Assembly (NCBI RefSeq): GCF_023856365.1
Contig: NC_064555.1
Coordinates: 12,117,754-12,181,753 of the forward strand
Length of the DNA: 64,000 nucleotides
From: Brienomyrus brachyistius
Taxonomy: Eukaryota; Chordata; Actinopteri; Osteoglossiformes; Mormyridae
Direction: 5' to 3'
Position 1 is the stretch's first letter, and every line of letters begins with the position of its first letter. Positions 29,520-40,303 of the stretch are shown here, piece by piece. A program made the position numbers and the translations under genes. The notes below the pieces were generated by a model that was not told the origin of the DNA, ran no database searches, and saw only the letters and a list, made by a program, of their open reading frames with translations.

Positions 29520-30822
29520 ACTCTGGGCTCCCTGCGTGGTCAGCACAGGCTTCCCGGGTCTGGATGGTCCTCCTGCTGCAGAGTGTGCAGGCGATGGGTA
29601 GAGAAAATGGGCCCTGGGGCCACTGAAAGCCCTCCCCACTGCAGTGCCGCTGGGCCCCGCTGTGATGTTCGGGGCGCTCCTGCTTCCACAGAGAGTGGGA
29701 GGGTATGATGGCCATCACCTGCATGGGGACACAGACATACATGGATCAGATGACAGAACGCGACTCACTGCGACACCAGCAACACCACTTGTGATAACAG
29801 TCATTTGATATCTGTCCCCAACGATGACTGAGCAAACAGATCATAGCTTAGTACAGTAAGTTACAGTAAGACAGAAAAGGTCAATAATGATGAGAAACCC
29901 TTCCCTCTGCTCCGAGGCATTTCAAGCAACATTTTAGGTGAAAATTAATGTAACTTACTTGTAGGATAGATCAGGTAGCATATTGTACCTCCTCACAGCA
30001 GCGGTGACTCACAGCAGTCCTGTACTCCATCTGTGCCTAGAGATGGTCCTTTTGCTTGAGGAAGGCAGGAAACTGACTTCTCCAGTTTTGGCTCAAGGCC
30101 CAGGGGAAGATCTCAAGCCTGTTTACCATCTCTTCCTCCTCCATCATGTTAGCAAGATATCTGGGGAGAGGAAGAATTCACTATTCCAAGATCCATTGGC
30201 TGGCTCACCTCCAACAATTTTGCCAGGCTTCCATGACTTATCCTCATGCTGATGGAGGAAATTGTTTTTGTTTTTATTTTAACATTAATCTATATTGCCC
30301 ACCATAGCATGCCGTCACTTATAGGGCGATGAAGAAGTTCATCCTTGTGTGCTCACTGGGAGTGAAGTGAGCTCTTTCAAAGTAGATGAAGGTCATCGCC
30401 AGAAGGTACTGAGATGAATAGCAAAGGGATGGAAAAAGTTGTACTTTGCTCAGAGTGATTAAAGCAGCAAACCCAATGCATGATAGTTACCTTATTGTAT
30501 TTTTAGTACTACATACTTTCTTTTTCAATATTTGAATTCAGCCAGTATACATAAAGTAGGCACATACTGTTCTTGTAATTAAATGCATTTTATTGTGATG
30601 TCTTATTTTTTTTACATAATAGCAGATATAATTTAAAGCTCTTACACTGCAACGCTGAATCTAACCCACCTAGCAGTTCGAAGAAAGCAGCCATTTCCTG
30701 CTGCTCCATAATGATCAGGGATTCCTCTTGCTGCTCCCTGCCGCTGTAGTCCTGTCTGGATGGACCTTGTGCCTCCTGCTGACTGAGGTACCGGCGCCTG
30801 AAGTGCGCGTGCCTCACCATCC
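29520..30822 (-). pseudogene. Speedy/RINGO cell-cycle regulator pseudogene
   Basis: Speedy/RINGO proteins bind and activate CDK1/CDK2. Exons on the minus strand: 30822-30670 (ATG 30820; ends EQQEMAAFFELL), 30408-30323 (YLLAMTFIYFERAHFTPSEH then RMNFFIA), 30160-29989 ([47 protein letters not shown]) and 29718-29520 (VMAIIPSHSLWKQERPEHHS, CTLC). Phases of the last three exons agree. Breaks: the exon for the DLIQDFLWMDCC part of the Ringo box is not found between 30660 and 30410; the donor after 30323 reads ATAAGT instead of GTAAGT; and a TAG at 30037-30039 replaces the conserved Trp of DHLW. The EIFPW-to-EEVMAI core is otherwise well kept, so loss looks recent. Confidence 0.85.
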
Positions 30823-30976
30823 CTGCAGAGCAGCGCGGAGGCAGTGGGGTGACTCCACTAGGGGGCGCACTGACAAGATGTTAGCCAGCTTGTGTTCTAA
30901 TGCTTTAACAAGATACGTAGTAAACTGAATTGCGTGCTGATTAAGGACAACTTTTAGATCAATATTATGATATTAC

Positions 30977-32071
30977 TGTGGCGAGTGGTGGTGAGAGAAG
31001 TACTGCCAAATAGTACCAAACAATGGTACCAATAGCCACACGTTAGTCCGACTACGCCACCCCAGGTATTACACCCAGAGAAAGTTAAATCGCCCTATCC
31101 CCGGGCAAAGGCACACTGGTCCGTTCACCATAAACAGCGGAGAGACGTTGTTCCGAACACACACACTTTTATTACACAGTGAAACCATAAAAAGAGTAAT
31201 CAGTCGATCCGAGCACCGTAAGCTTGGAGCACCGCCGCGTACCAGCAGCCACTTCCTGCCGATCTAAGGCTGGGCGCCGGGACCTAGAACAGTCAGAGTC
31301 GGGCGGGCACAAGCGAGGAGGGAAAAACAAGATGTAACCGCAAACCAAACAAAATCACGCAAAACCCAAAGAAAACACTGCAGTCTAAAAGAAACAAATA
31401 AAATACAAAACCATTACATTAATACACAATAAAAATCCCATTCAAAACAAAACAAATGTATCAACAAAACAAACATAATACAATCAAAACAAAACACAAA
31501 CCCTTAGGAAGCGGGGGACCAGTCAGACTCTCCAACCCCTGCTCGCACTCATGTGGGCACGCACACCCCCCTGCCCCCAGCTATGGACCCGCTTGCGACT
31601 CAGCCTGCTATAGGCTAGACAGAGTATGGACAAACCGGAAGCGCAAAGCGCGAACGGTGCAAACGTCACTAGACAGCAGCAATAAGGCAAAATAAAGCTG
31701 AGCCGCCGCTAGGCAGAGCAGGGCACCGTCGCCGCTAGGCAGAGCAGCAGTAGTTCCACGCGAGATGAAGCAGCTGTCAACCCCACGCCACAACACCCTG
31801 TAATAATAAAAGGTAAGGACTCAAAACCCAGCCGTATTAGCCCCAACGTCAACCGTTCTACTGCAGCTTGTAATATTCACCGTACCGGGCTGAACACACC
31901 AAGGTAAGATGTCCGCAGACGAACAGGAGATCCGGCAATTAAGGTGACCGCCGACAAGGAACCTAGAACATTGGTGCCAGGGTAACCCTTATAGTCTGAG
32001 CGCCCTCTCCAATTGGCCACCCCCCTCCAGAACTTAATTAGGCACACACCTCGTTTCCTTCTCCTGCTACA
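30977..32071 (-). repeat. Solo LTR, about 1.1 kb
   Basis: Starts TGTGGCGAGTGG, ends CTCCTGCTACA, and is flanked by TTAC at 30973-30976 and 32072-32075. AATAAA on the minus strand (complement of TTTATTACAC, about 31169) suggests minus orientation. It contains a short direct duplication GCCGCTAGGCAGAGCAG (about 31705 and 31732). No internal region or partner LTR seen. Confidence 0.6.
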
Positions 32072-32075
32072 TTAC

Positions 32076-32640
32076 ATAGAGAACACATTGTTCATAGCTT
32101 AGTTTAACTGCAAGGAGATTTTTGTGAAGGAATGTTTAGCTGTCTTCTTTCTGATGGTCTTCCTTGAAGTAAAAAAAATTAGCAATGAAAAGTTTGACAT
32201 AAACAGAATATGTGACTGAGCACTTTTTTAAATTAAACACTCGATTTGGATGTAAAAATCAATGACAACTAATTCTGTTTAATAAATCCTTTAAACACTT
32301 TAGGTCTTTAAAATAAATTTAATTAAATTTAAAAAAGAGCAAAGTAATGGAGACAGGTGCCACGCAGGCGGTAAGAACCAAACGCACCCCAGTTTTTAGA
32401 GCTGATGAGCAGAGAGGGGGGCGCCGATTTAACTCCCAAAATATACACACTGTACAATTGTTAGTTCTGTATGATAATAACTATTTGATCACAAACACAA
32501 ACTCTACTGTTTAACAAACTCTAAATGATTTGTTCCAAACACTATGGCACAGCAGTGATGTTTAAACATAAAGCAAGTGGGTGCATATTTCTCGATCAAT
32601 CTAACACACCAAAATATTTAAAAATTAAACCTTACCTCAA
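32076..32640. other. AT-rich stretch, no gene identified
   Basis: Lies between the solo LTR and the hAT relic. A segment at 32350-32430 with CAGGTGCC and GGGGGGCGCC may be the 3' end of the hAT element, but no matching terminal repeat could be proved. Confidence 0.3.
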
Positions 32641-34923
32641 TACAGTTGAAGTCTTCGATTTGCGGATGAGTTAAATCTCCTCAGAAAATTATCCTTCAAT
32701 TCGCCTTTAAACTTTTTGCACAGGTCAGTCTCAAAGGCCAGCTTGATCAGATTAGATTTTCACTTGTGCAGCATACTAAGCCTGTGCTCAGAAAAGCCAT
32801 TCTTTAACGTAGAGAAAGAATTCTCACACACCACAGTTGAAGCTCCAAATGTCAGCGCAAGTTTGAATGCAGTAAGAACCACAGGCATGGCATCAAAAAT
32901 GCTGGTGTAATTAGATAAAAGCTATCCGAGCGTTAATTTCTCGACAGCCTGGCCTGTGCACTGGCTTTCGAAATACTGACGCTCAACGGTGAACTACGAC
33001 TTGCGTTAAATCCTTTAATGGTTTATTTTTCCAGATATCCAGAAAATTCCCACCACCAGGATCCACGTATTTATGATTGCGTTTGCTAAAACGCACGACG
33101 AACTCCCCCAAAATAGAGTCAATAATGGCATAAACATCCTTTTGCATTCTTGTTTAATGTTCTGCTCTTTCTGACCAAGAGGTTCATCCACCACGTAGTG
33201 TTATAGCGCCTTGGGTGCCCGGCACTGTCGTTTTGGAGGAGAAGGAACCTGACAATCACCAAAACTGACAGTCCATAATTTAGCAAATTCTTTGCCAGAT
33301 CTTCAGTTTTCAATGCAAACACAAGCACTTTTAATGAGCTGAATTGCTGTAATAAGGTCGATGTGTTCAGCCTGTAGCATCTTGTTGGCTAGATCCATCA
33401 GACTCAAAATTTTGTGCATGACATTGGCCAGGAATTTGAAGGTTGGTTCTGTAATGGCCCTGTGTATTCCAAGAGCCTCAATTTTCACATCAGCACTTGC
33501 TCTTGTGGTCCCAATGTCTGTCAAAAATTCCACAAGTGTCATGTGAGATTCCAAATCACAGATACAGTATTAAAGTGTCCAGTCCACCTTTGTTCCCACA
33601 GTCTCTTAAGCTTCTCTCCTTTTTATTGTGCCGATACAGTAGGCTTTCTTAGGAATAGTGTATATAGTGTATTGCAGACGTCAAAAAAGTCTTCAACTGC
33701 GCTTTCTGATGAAATGGTGTGTACGACCACTAGGTGAAGCTGATGATTAAAACAATGAATATACGGGATCTGTCTGTTTAACTTATTCTGAACAAGTCTC
33801 TGAACACCACCGTCCCTCACAGACACCACACTAGCACCATCATAACCCTGACTTAGTATTTTGCTTGTGTGGAGACATTTGACAGTTCTTCAAGCACTTA
33901 ATCAGTGAGTGACATGGCATCACACTTGTCAGTGGTCACCAATGACAACAGTCGCTCTTTTACATTGCATTTCTGGTCCACATAACGGATTACAATTGAG
34001 GCATTCTCGTGGCCAGTAGGATCCTTTGTTCCATTCACTTTAATTGTAAACCATGACTCGCCGAAATCTTTTACAATTTACTCTGTTACGATTGTACTCA
34101 TCAGTTCAATCATTTGGTTTTGTATGTCATGTGAAGTGCACCTAGTGTTTTTCGGAACTGTAGTAGAAGCCCGGGCAGCTCTTCGTTCTGTCTCAAAGTG
34201 TAGTCAAACAAAGATGAAAAAAAGTCCACTTCCCACTTGATCTTGGTTATCAAGCGAATCGATGGATCCCCTCAATGCCAATTCTGTTGAGATAAGGAAT
34301 TCAATAACATCTACAATGACAGAAACATACAGGCGGTTGAGAGAGAGCTGATCGGAATTAACCAAAGTTGAAATCTCACTGCTTGTAGAACATCGCAACT
34401 GTCTCTCTTTCCAAAAAGCCACACGTTTGATGTTCTTTACTATTGGCATGTCTGTTAAACCCTTTTGCCGTGTCTGTAGCAATTTCCAATTGCTAAAACC
34501 CAAAGTTGTGAATGTGGAGTCGCTCCCTCCATATTTTCCGCATGTAAAACAAAACGCAGAGACTGCTTCAACAGAATATTCCAGCCAATCTCGCCCTTTG
34601 TACCAAGTGGATAAAAATGACCAAAGAAAATCGTTTTTGAACTGCTGTTTCTTTGGGAATTGCTTAAGAAATGGCTGAGCTGGCCCATCGTTGCCGAGGT
34701 CTCCTGGCTGAATGCTAATGTTAGCTTTAGCAGGCTGAGAAGGACTGTCAGTAAGCGACGGTGTCTGTTCAACCAATGTCGTTTTCTCTGTCGGCATTCC
34801 CATGTTGTCCTGTCTGGCTGTTTTGTCAGTGCCGGTTGATCGTCTATTGTTCTTTTTTTCCCCCAACCATTTTCTGATATCCATTTTGTCCATTTTCCAT
34901 GTTACTTTGCTCCCACTCACCAA
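32641..34923 (-). pseudogene. ZMYM1-like (TTF-type) hAT transposase relic
   Basis: Best frame 34923-34204 (239 codons): a Lys/Thr/Pro-rich N-terminus, then FLSTWYKGRDWLEYSVEAVS and CFTCGKYGG, the TTF-type zinc-binding region, and FSNWKLLQTRQKGL. Downstream: ESWFTIKVNGTKDPTG and VDQKCNVKERLL (DUF4371-like, about 34050-33950), GGVQRLVQNKLNRQIPYIHC and FNHQLHLVVVH (33829-33623, RNase H-like core), and a C-terminal ASTVVCENSFSTLKNGFSEH (about 32860-32780), the hAT dimerisation segment. Stops and frameshifts occur throughout. Catalytically dead; belongs to the ZMYM1-like hAT group abundant in fish. The right end near 35162 carries a hAT-style CAGGCCCGG terminus in reverse complement. Confidence 0.8.
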
Positions 34924-35221
34924 ATTTACTAATCAAGTGCCTGGATTTGAAAATCTGGTCTAGAACGTACCGACACGTATGTAAAATGTAGACTATTTTT
35001 TAGCTAACTATAGTGGTCTAACTTATATATTAGTCTTTTAACATGAAAATGTTTTTTTTTTTTATTAAAAAGTTGAATTAGGGCTTATATTAACAGATAG
35101 GCGCGGCATTATCCTTCTGAGGGGGTGACGCCCTCTTACGCCCCCCCATGGCACCGGGCCTGAATCCCAACGTACCAATTAAACACGGCTATTTAACTTA
35201 AAGATAAATCTTAAATGAAGG
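34924..35221. other. 5' flank of the hAT relic
   Basis: Non-coding. Contains GGCACCGGGCCTG ending at about 35162, a plausible hAT terminal sequence; no 8-bp target duplication identified. Confidence 0.4.
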
Positions 35222-35557
35222 TTGTTCATCTTCTACTGAATACTTAGTCTCCATCCCACCCAACCATTGCCAGCAGACTGAGTAAGATAAGGATACTTCG
35301 TGATCATGGCCACTTCCTCACATTCAGATTCACTGGGATATGCTTTGTAAGTGAACATCACCTCAGTAACTTTGCTAAGTATTTAGATCTTTATGTCACA
35401 TGTGACCTCCAGTGGAGTCTTGAATTCTTTATACACTTCATTTCCTTGTTGAAGGTGGACTTGGAGATCTAAGGGGAATTTAGGAATAGGAGAGTCTTTA
35501 GGCCATGGTTCTGATCTTGTAGTTGTTGGTGATGCCAGAGATGAAGAATGACTTGAC

Positions 35558-36711
35558 AGGCTAGCAGATTTCCAAAAGGTTTTTGATGTTGTCCCCCACA
35601 AGAGGCTCCTACTTAAACTCAAAGCGACAGGTATTTTAGGTACAGTAGCGACCTGGATTGATAACTGGTTAACAGATAGGAAACAGCGAGTAGTTATAAG
35701 AGGAACAATGTCACAGTGGGCTTGCGTTCATAGTGGGGTACCGCAGGGTTCGATTTTAGGACCACTATTGTTCCTAATTTACATAAATGATATGGATACC
35801 AATATATACAGTAAACTGGTGAAATTTGCAGATGACACCAAGGTGGGTGGTGTAGCAGATACTGAATTAGTGGCTCAGCAGCTACAGCGGGATCTTGATT
35901 TAATTAGTGACTGGGCCGATACCTGGCAGATAAAATTTAACGTTGATAAATGTAAGGTACTCCATCTAGGGAGCAGAAATATAAAGTACAGGTATTTCAT
36001 GGGTGTCACTGAAATAAAAGTAGCTGATCATGAGAAAGACCTTGGTGTGTATGTTGATGCTTCCATGTCCCATTCTCGCCAGTGTGGGGAAGCAATAAAA
36101 AAGGCCAATAGGATGTTGGGGTATATCTCCAGGTGTGTGGAGTTTAAGTCAAGGGAGGTAATGCTAAGATTATACAATTCCTTGGTGAGACCTCACCTAG
36201 AATATTGTGTGCAGGTTTGGTCACCATATCTTAAAAAGGACATTGTGGCCTTAGAAAAGGTGCAGCGTAGGGCCACAAAAATGATTCCTGGTCTTAGAGG
36301 AATGTCATACGAGGAACGGTTACTTGAGCTAAATCTGTTCAGTCTCAAGCAAAGTAGACTGAGGGGGGACATGATCCAGGTATATAAGATTCTAACAGGT
36401 TTGGATGCTGTTCAACCAAATAGTTACTTCAGCATTAGTTTAAATACACGAACTCGTGGCCATAGGTGGAAATTAGCGGGAGAACATTTCAAGCTGGATT
36501 TAAGGAAGCACTTCTTTACGCAGCGTGTAGTCAGAGTATGGAATAGCCTTCCTGATAATGTAGTGCAAGCTGAATCCTTGGGTTCCTTTAAATCAGAGCT
36601 AGATAAGATTTTAACGACTCTGAGCTATTAGTTTAGTTCTCCCCAAGCGAGCTTGATGGGCCGAATGGCCTCCTCTCGTTTGTATAGTTCTTATGTTCTT
36701 AGTTCTTATGT
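35558..36711 (+). mobile_element. CR1/Rex1-like LINE, 5'-truncated (copy 2)
   Basis: 5'-truncated in the fingers domain (FQKVFDVVPHKRLLLKLK near 35570) and ending in TTCTTATG-type octamers at about 36680-36711. Inserted opposite in direction to the SAMD3-like relic. Nearly identical to copy 1 at the left window edge. Confidence 0.9.
35708..36631 (+). CDS. LINE reverse transcriptase, palm to C-terminus
   Basis: 307 codons, unbroken. It starts with HSGVPQGSILGPLLFLIYIND (residues 8-28), the palm segment before the catalytic site; FADDTKVGGVAD follows at about residue 40. The C-terminal part is as in copy 1. The same frame continues upstream without a stop to the truncation at about 35560, so the ATG at 35708 is not a natural start. 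Differences from copy 1 include Ser for Cys in LISDWAD, Ile for Met in WQIKFN and Pro for Ala in VQPNSY. The endonuclease domain is missing, so the copy cannot move by itself. Confidence 0.88.
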   Translation: MSQWACVHSGVPQGSILGPLLFLIYINDMDTNIYSKLVKFADDTKVGGVADTELVAQQLQRDLDLISDWADTWQIKFNVDKCKVLHLGSRNIKYRYFMGVTEIKVADHEKDLGVYVDASMSHSRQCGEAIKKANRMLGYISRCVEFKSREVMLRLYNSLVRPHLEYCVQVWSPYLKKDIVALEKVQRRATKMIPGLRGMSYEERLLELNLFSLKQSRLRGDMIQVYKILTGLDAVQPNSYFSISLNTRTRGHRWKLAGEHFKLDLRKHFFTQRVVRVWNSLPDNVVQAESLGSFKSELDKILTTLSY

Positions 36712-37693
36712 AATCATGAGCTACATCTGACAAATGGTCCTCTTCAGCCGGTGTGAGAAATATGTTCCAGAAAAGTCTCAATGTAGCCTTGTCTGCTGGA
36801 AGATCTGTTATATCTGTTAAATGACACAGTTCATTGTCAAAATCAGGATCTTCATACTGGATACCAAACCCATTCTCTATGTTTAGTTTCTCACACAGCA
36901 TTGCTTGGAGGACTCCCAGGGTGGAAATCTTTCCAGGGCATGTTTATTTCCTGATGTTTTCAGGACCAAGAATTACCTGAAACAGCATTGTGGTGAAAAC
37001 AACACACTGCAAAAAGGAAAGAAAATGAGTACAACACAAAGAGGCAAAAACAAAAACACAACAAAAACAACATAACACATTCCGTTAAGGAATATATATA
37101 ATATAGGCCTAAATGACAGATCAGTGACAGGTAAGAACATCTAAGAAAGTAAGAATCTCTTAATTGACGCCATAAGCCTTTCCTCAAAATAGTAGGGAAT
37201 TAAGTGGATAGTAATCATAAAGATCCTTAGGCTGAACAGTAACAATGTCAGCACATTCCTTTTTAACAACTTCATAAGCTTTCAGATGTTCGACATACTA
37301 AGTACCAACTTTCTCAACAATTAATGAGACATCATCACTCCCAAGAACCACAAAATTCAGGATTTTCCCAAATTTTGGTAATACGAAAGAAGACCCAGTA
37401 CATACAACCATGGTCTTTCTGTAAGTGGCCCCATACATACACACAGTAGAGGCCAGAGATACAGAAGTTCGTCCACTGTAGCTTTGCTGAACTGCCGCCC
37501 TTATGCGTGGATCAAGGGAGGTAATTTGCACAGTTTTCACTTGTTCTATATGAGCCTTGAGAAAGTTAGGGCAGTCAAAATGGTATGCAACCATGAACTG
37601 ATGTTTGACACCTAATGTATTAAGAATGTTTCTGAAGCTATGTGTATCACGAACTGCTGTTTTGAAAAAGCTGTGGTTTGCCTCAAATCGCAT

Positions 37694-39066
37694 AGTCCAG
37701 AAATTTACTAAAGGGCCAAAACATTGATTTAGGTGGGGGTAGTGTTCAACAAAATGTTTATGTATTTTAACATATATTTAAGAAATCTGTTTTGATCGAA
37801 GGTGTTAAATTTATTCAAAGTTTACTGATGTTTTTATACATTATTTGCACAATATTGATAAAACTCACATTCTTTTTTAATCATGAACTTTTGTCTCTAA
37901 ACTGTCTCACTGATAGAGATTAAAACTTCAGGTGGTCACTGATTCTGAGCGGTTCCTCACCCATCTCCCCACGACCATGGCGCACTAACAGTGTCTTCCA
38001 TTTTTAATTTTTTTTGCCTTGGCATGGTTTTAATGCCGTGTTAGGGACTAGGGAGCTACCACCATCGTTACTTCGATAACAGTAATTCTAATAATAATGA
38101 TACAAATCGAAAATAATGTTAACCATACGAGCATATTGCAACATTTATGGCAATACAGACAGATGAGGTTATATTGCCAGGCATAGGGTACAAAAACAAT
38201 AATCATTTAAATGCACAGCCCACATTAACAACTTCATAACTTTAATTTGTAAGGACATAAAACTTATAGGGCCCGCAGGCCCCAACTCTGATAATCCAGC
38301 ATCAGTCCATTTCAGAGCTCCAAGATAAGGATCCACTGACCCTGACAAGACTGGACTCCACTCACCAGACCTCCCCTTTTAAGGAAGTCAAAGGCCTGCC
38401 GGCTCCTGAGAGACTGGATAAAAATAACTGGAGTAACACAGAAAAAGCAAGACCTTTCACCCCCAGAGTGACCGGAGTTCCACAGTCAATCCACAGCAAC
38501 AACAGCTGTCAGTCTCCATACACTGACACCTTTTCCACTATAAACAGGATAACTCAGCACACATAGATGTTAGGGACAAATACACGCGTGTTTGGTCTCG
38601 TTTGAATAGGCATGAGACGGCGAGTATCATACTCTCAGATTTAAGGCAGTATAACTTTCCCCTAAGAGAAATATAGAAAAATCGGCTAAACCCAACAAAA
38701 TGAGAGAGTCTCTCACATAGTAGAACAAGAGAATTACGACCGCCCCCTAAAGTGATCTGATTGGTTGGGACCTGAGAACCAAGGTCAGCAATTCCCCTAA
38801 AATTAACCATTGACCGAAACTGGTCAGTCTTCAGAGACATGCCATCGCCTGGTTTGGATACTTAAGGATGGCCCTCAGACGAGGTCAGGGAGTCGCTCTG
38901 TAATCAGAGCTCCCACAGAGAACTGCGCAAAAGTCCATCTGTAATCAGATACTGTCTGCAGAACTTTGTGCACTCTCAGCTGAGGTATGTGATTGTTTAA
39001 TATTGTATTTGTCCTAATGAAAATGTATTTAAGAGTATGTGGCCACCCGTCAATGATTGTATATTG
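37694..39066. other. No gene identified
   Basis: AT-rich. The GC-richer part at 38270-38990 has the look of LTR or UTR sequence (TATA-like GATACTTAAG near 38858) but no termini could be established. Confidence 0.3.
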
Positions 39067-39068
39067 TA

Positions 39069-39072
39069 GTAA

Positions 39073-39103
<31 letters not shown>
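39069..39103 (+). repeat. (ATT)n microsatellite
   Basis: About eleven tandem ATT/TTA units. Confidence 0.9.
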
Positions 39104-39106
<3 letters not shown>

Positions 39107-39117
39107 AATAAATACTA

Positions 39118-39365
39118 CATTTTATTTATAATGCCCTTTACATCACAAGATCTCAAAGGGCTAACAAGTTAAAATAAGAGACAAAACAAACAGTTTAAAA
39201 GTAAACAATTTTAAAACCTCTAAGTGGAGGAACCAAAGGTTTTGTTAAAAAGAAATGTCTTTAGATGCTTTTTAAAACAGTCAGTGGGTTGTGGTGCCCT
39301 CAGGAAGTCAGGAAGGGCATTCCATAGGCGTGGAGCAGCAGCACAGAAAGCCCTAAAGTATGTTT
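39118..39365 (-). repeat. Dispersed fish repeat (SINE-like)
   Basis: TATAATGCCCTTTACATCAC...GGAAGTCAGGAAGGGCATTC...CGTGGAGCAGCAGCACAGAA resembles a repeat common in fish genomes; the type is not certain. Confidence 0.4.
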
Positions 39366-39525
39366 AATAAATATTTTGATTACTTTAAGACAGCAAATCA
39401 GACAAACTTCTTTATAAACTTTAGTCCTAATCAGGATAGAAATCCAATCTCTAAAGTGGTAAATACTATATTACAGCCTCTGGGTTAAATTCCCTTTATC
39501 TGGGTCCCAAACTCGACTTCCCAGG

Positions 39526-39999
39526 TTGAGTTACGGTGAATACCAAAACGACACCTCTGGAGTTCGCACAAGCTCAGTTATGGGCCGACGTAGCCTCCGA
39601 GGTCAACACAGGTTTTATTTTTTAGAGTTTAGGACTCAACAGAGAAAAGGGGGGGATCTGGAGAAAGATCTTTTAGGGCCATTTAAGATTCTTGCAATAG
39701 AGGGGAAAAATGCAGACTTATTAGGTGAAGATGGAACATAGTTCCTGAAAATAAATGTGCATCATCTTGTTCCCTATGTGGAAGATGTTCCACGGATTCC
39801 TCACAAACTGCGAAAATCCTTCTCTATTGCTCAGCAAAGTTTTGGAGTGCCTTCACCATCTCAAGATCTTCGGATCCCTCCCTCTTCAAGCACATCTTGC
39901 CCTTCACCAACCTCTTCATCAGCTGTTACTCTTCTCAAATTTGGAGAGGCATGCAAGATCCTGATTCGATTATTAGTTAGTAATACGAGTTTAAAATAG
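39526..39999 (+). pseudogene. Ginger/gypsy-like integrase C-terminal fragment
   Basis: RTQQRKGGDLEKDLLGPFKI and LAIEGKNADLLGEDG (39620-39741) parallel the last exon of the relic at 27.8-28.1 kb. The homology continues after a stop (FLKINVHHLVPYVEDVPRIP, in the next ORF piece from 39745), followed by a Ser/Pro-rich tail. Only the C-terminal DNA-binding part is present. Confidence 0.6.
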
Positions 40000-40059
40000 A
40001 ATAAGTTTAGCATTTGCTGAAACTACACAAGAAACATCTTTTAGATTCACGGGGACGCA

Positions 40060-40303
40060 TCCTCAGTGATGTATCCGGAGGTCATCAGGTGTTTTGGATC
40101 TCACATCATCATACACCCTTGCCCAGGCCCCAACTTGCATCCCAGCAGCCATGCACAGATCAGCCCTCTTCACCCAAAGCCATCCTGTGGCTTTCTCTGC
40201 GGCTTCACTGGCCCTCCTCTTGGCCGCTCCTGTGATACCCAGCCATGTGAGGACTCTGCAGAGTGATCGTCCTGCAAATCCTCTAAAGCCGACTTCTATG
40301 TGC
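40060..40303 (-). pseudogene. LINE ORF fragment (GFRGFAGRSLCRVL type)
   Basis: Minus-strand VGFRGFAGRSLCRVLTWLGI and EAAEKATGWLWVKRADLCMA match a short conserved C-terminal region seen in a group of fish LINEs. It joins the truncated Gmr1 element at about 40303. The clade is not certain. Confidence 0.45.

Larger units (their letters stand above)
35222..37693 (-). pseudogene. SAMD3-like gene relic interrupted by a LINE
   Basis: Minus-strand blocks: 37693-37187 (MRFEANHSFFKTAVRD, KHQFMVAYHFDCP, then KAYEVVKKECADIV after one TAG), 36901-36712 (CEKLNIENGFGIQYEDPDFD, LCHLTDITDLPADKATL, EEDHLSD) and 35557-35222 (SHSSSLASP, SEPWPKDSPIPKFPLDLQVH, LQQGNEVYKEFKTPLEVT, then a decayed MFTYKAYPSESECEEVA). 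The first block, the ubiquitin-like block and the WP...F block occur in this order in fish SAMD3-like proteins. The LINE at 35558-36711 sits between the second and third blocks. Function of the family unknown to me. The downstream exons seen in the 12.3-14.9 kb copy are absent here. Confidence 0.7.

Noticed and set aside
29983..30252. 89-codon plus-strand ORF
   Set aside because: Antisense to Speedy exon 30160-29989, which has clear family motifs and phase agreement.
30590..30820. Reading the first Speedy exon as a full 76-codon ORF
   Set aside because: Homology ends at the GTGGGT donor at 30669; the remainder is intron read-through.
38538..38840. 100-codon minus-strand ORF
   Set aside because: No recognisable motif or splice context; lies in possible LTR/UTR-like sequence.
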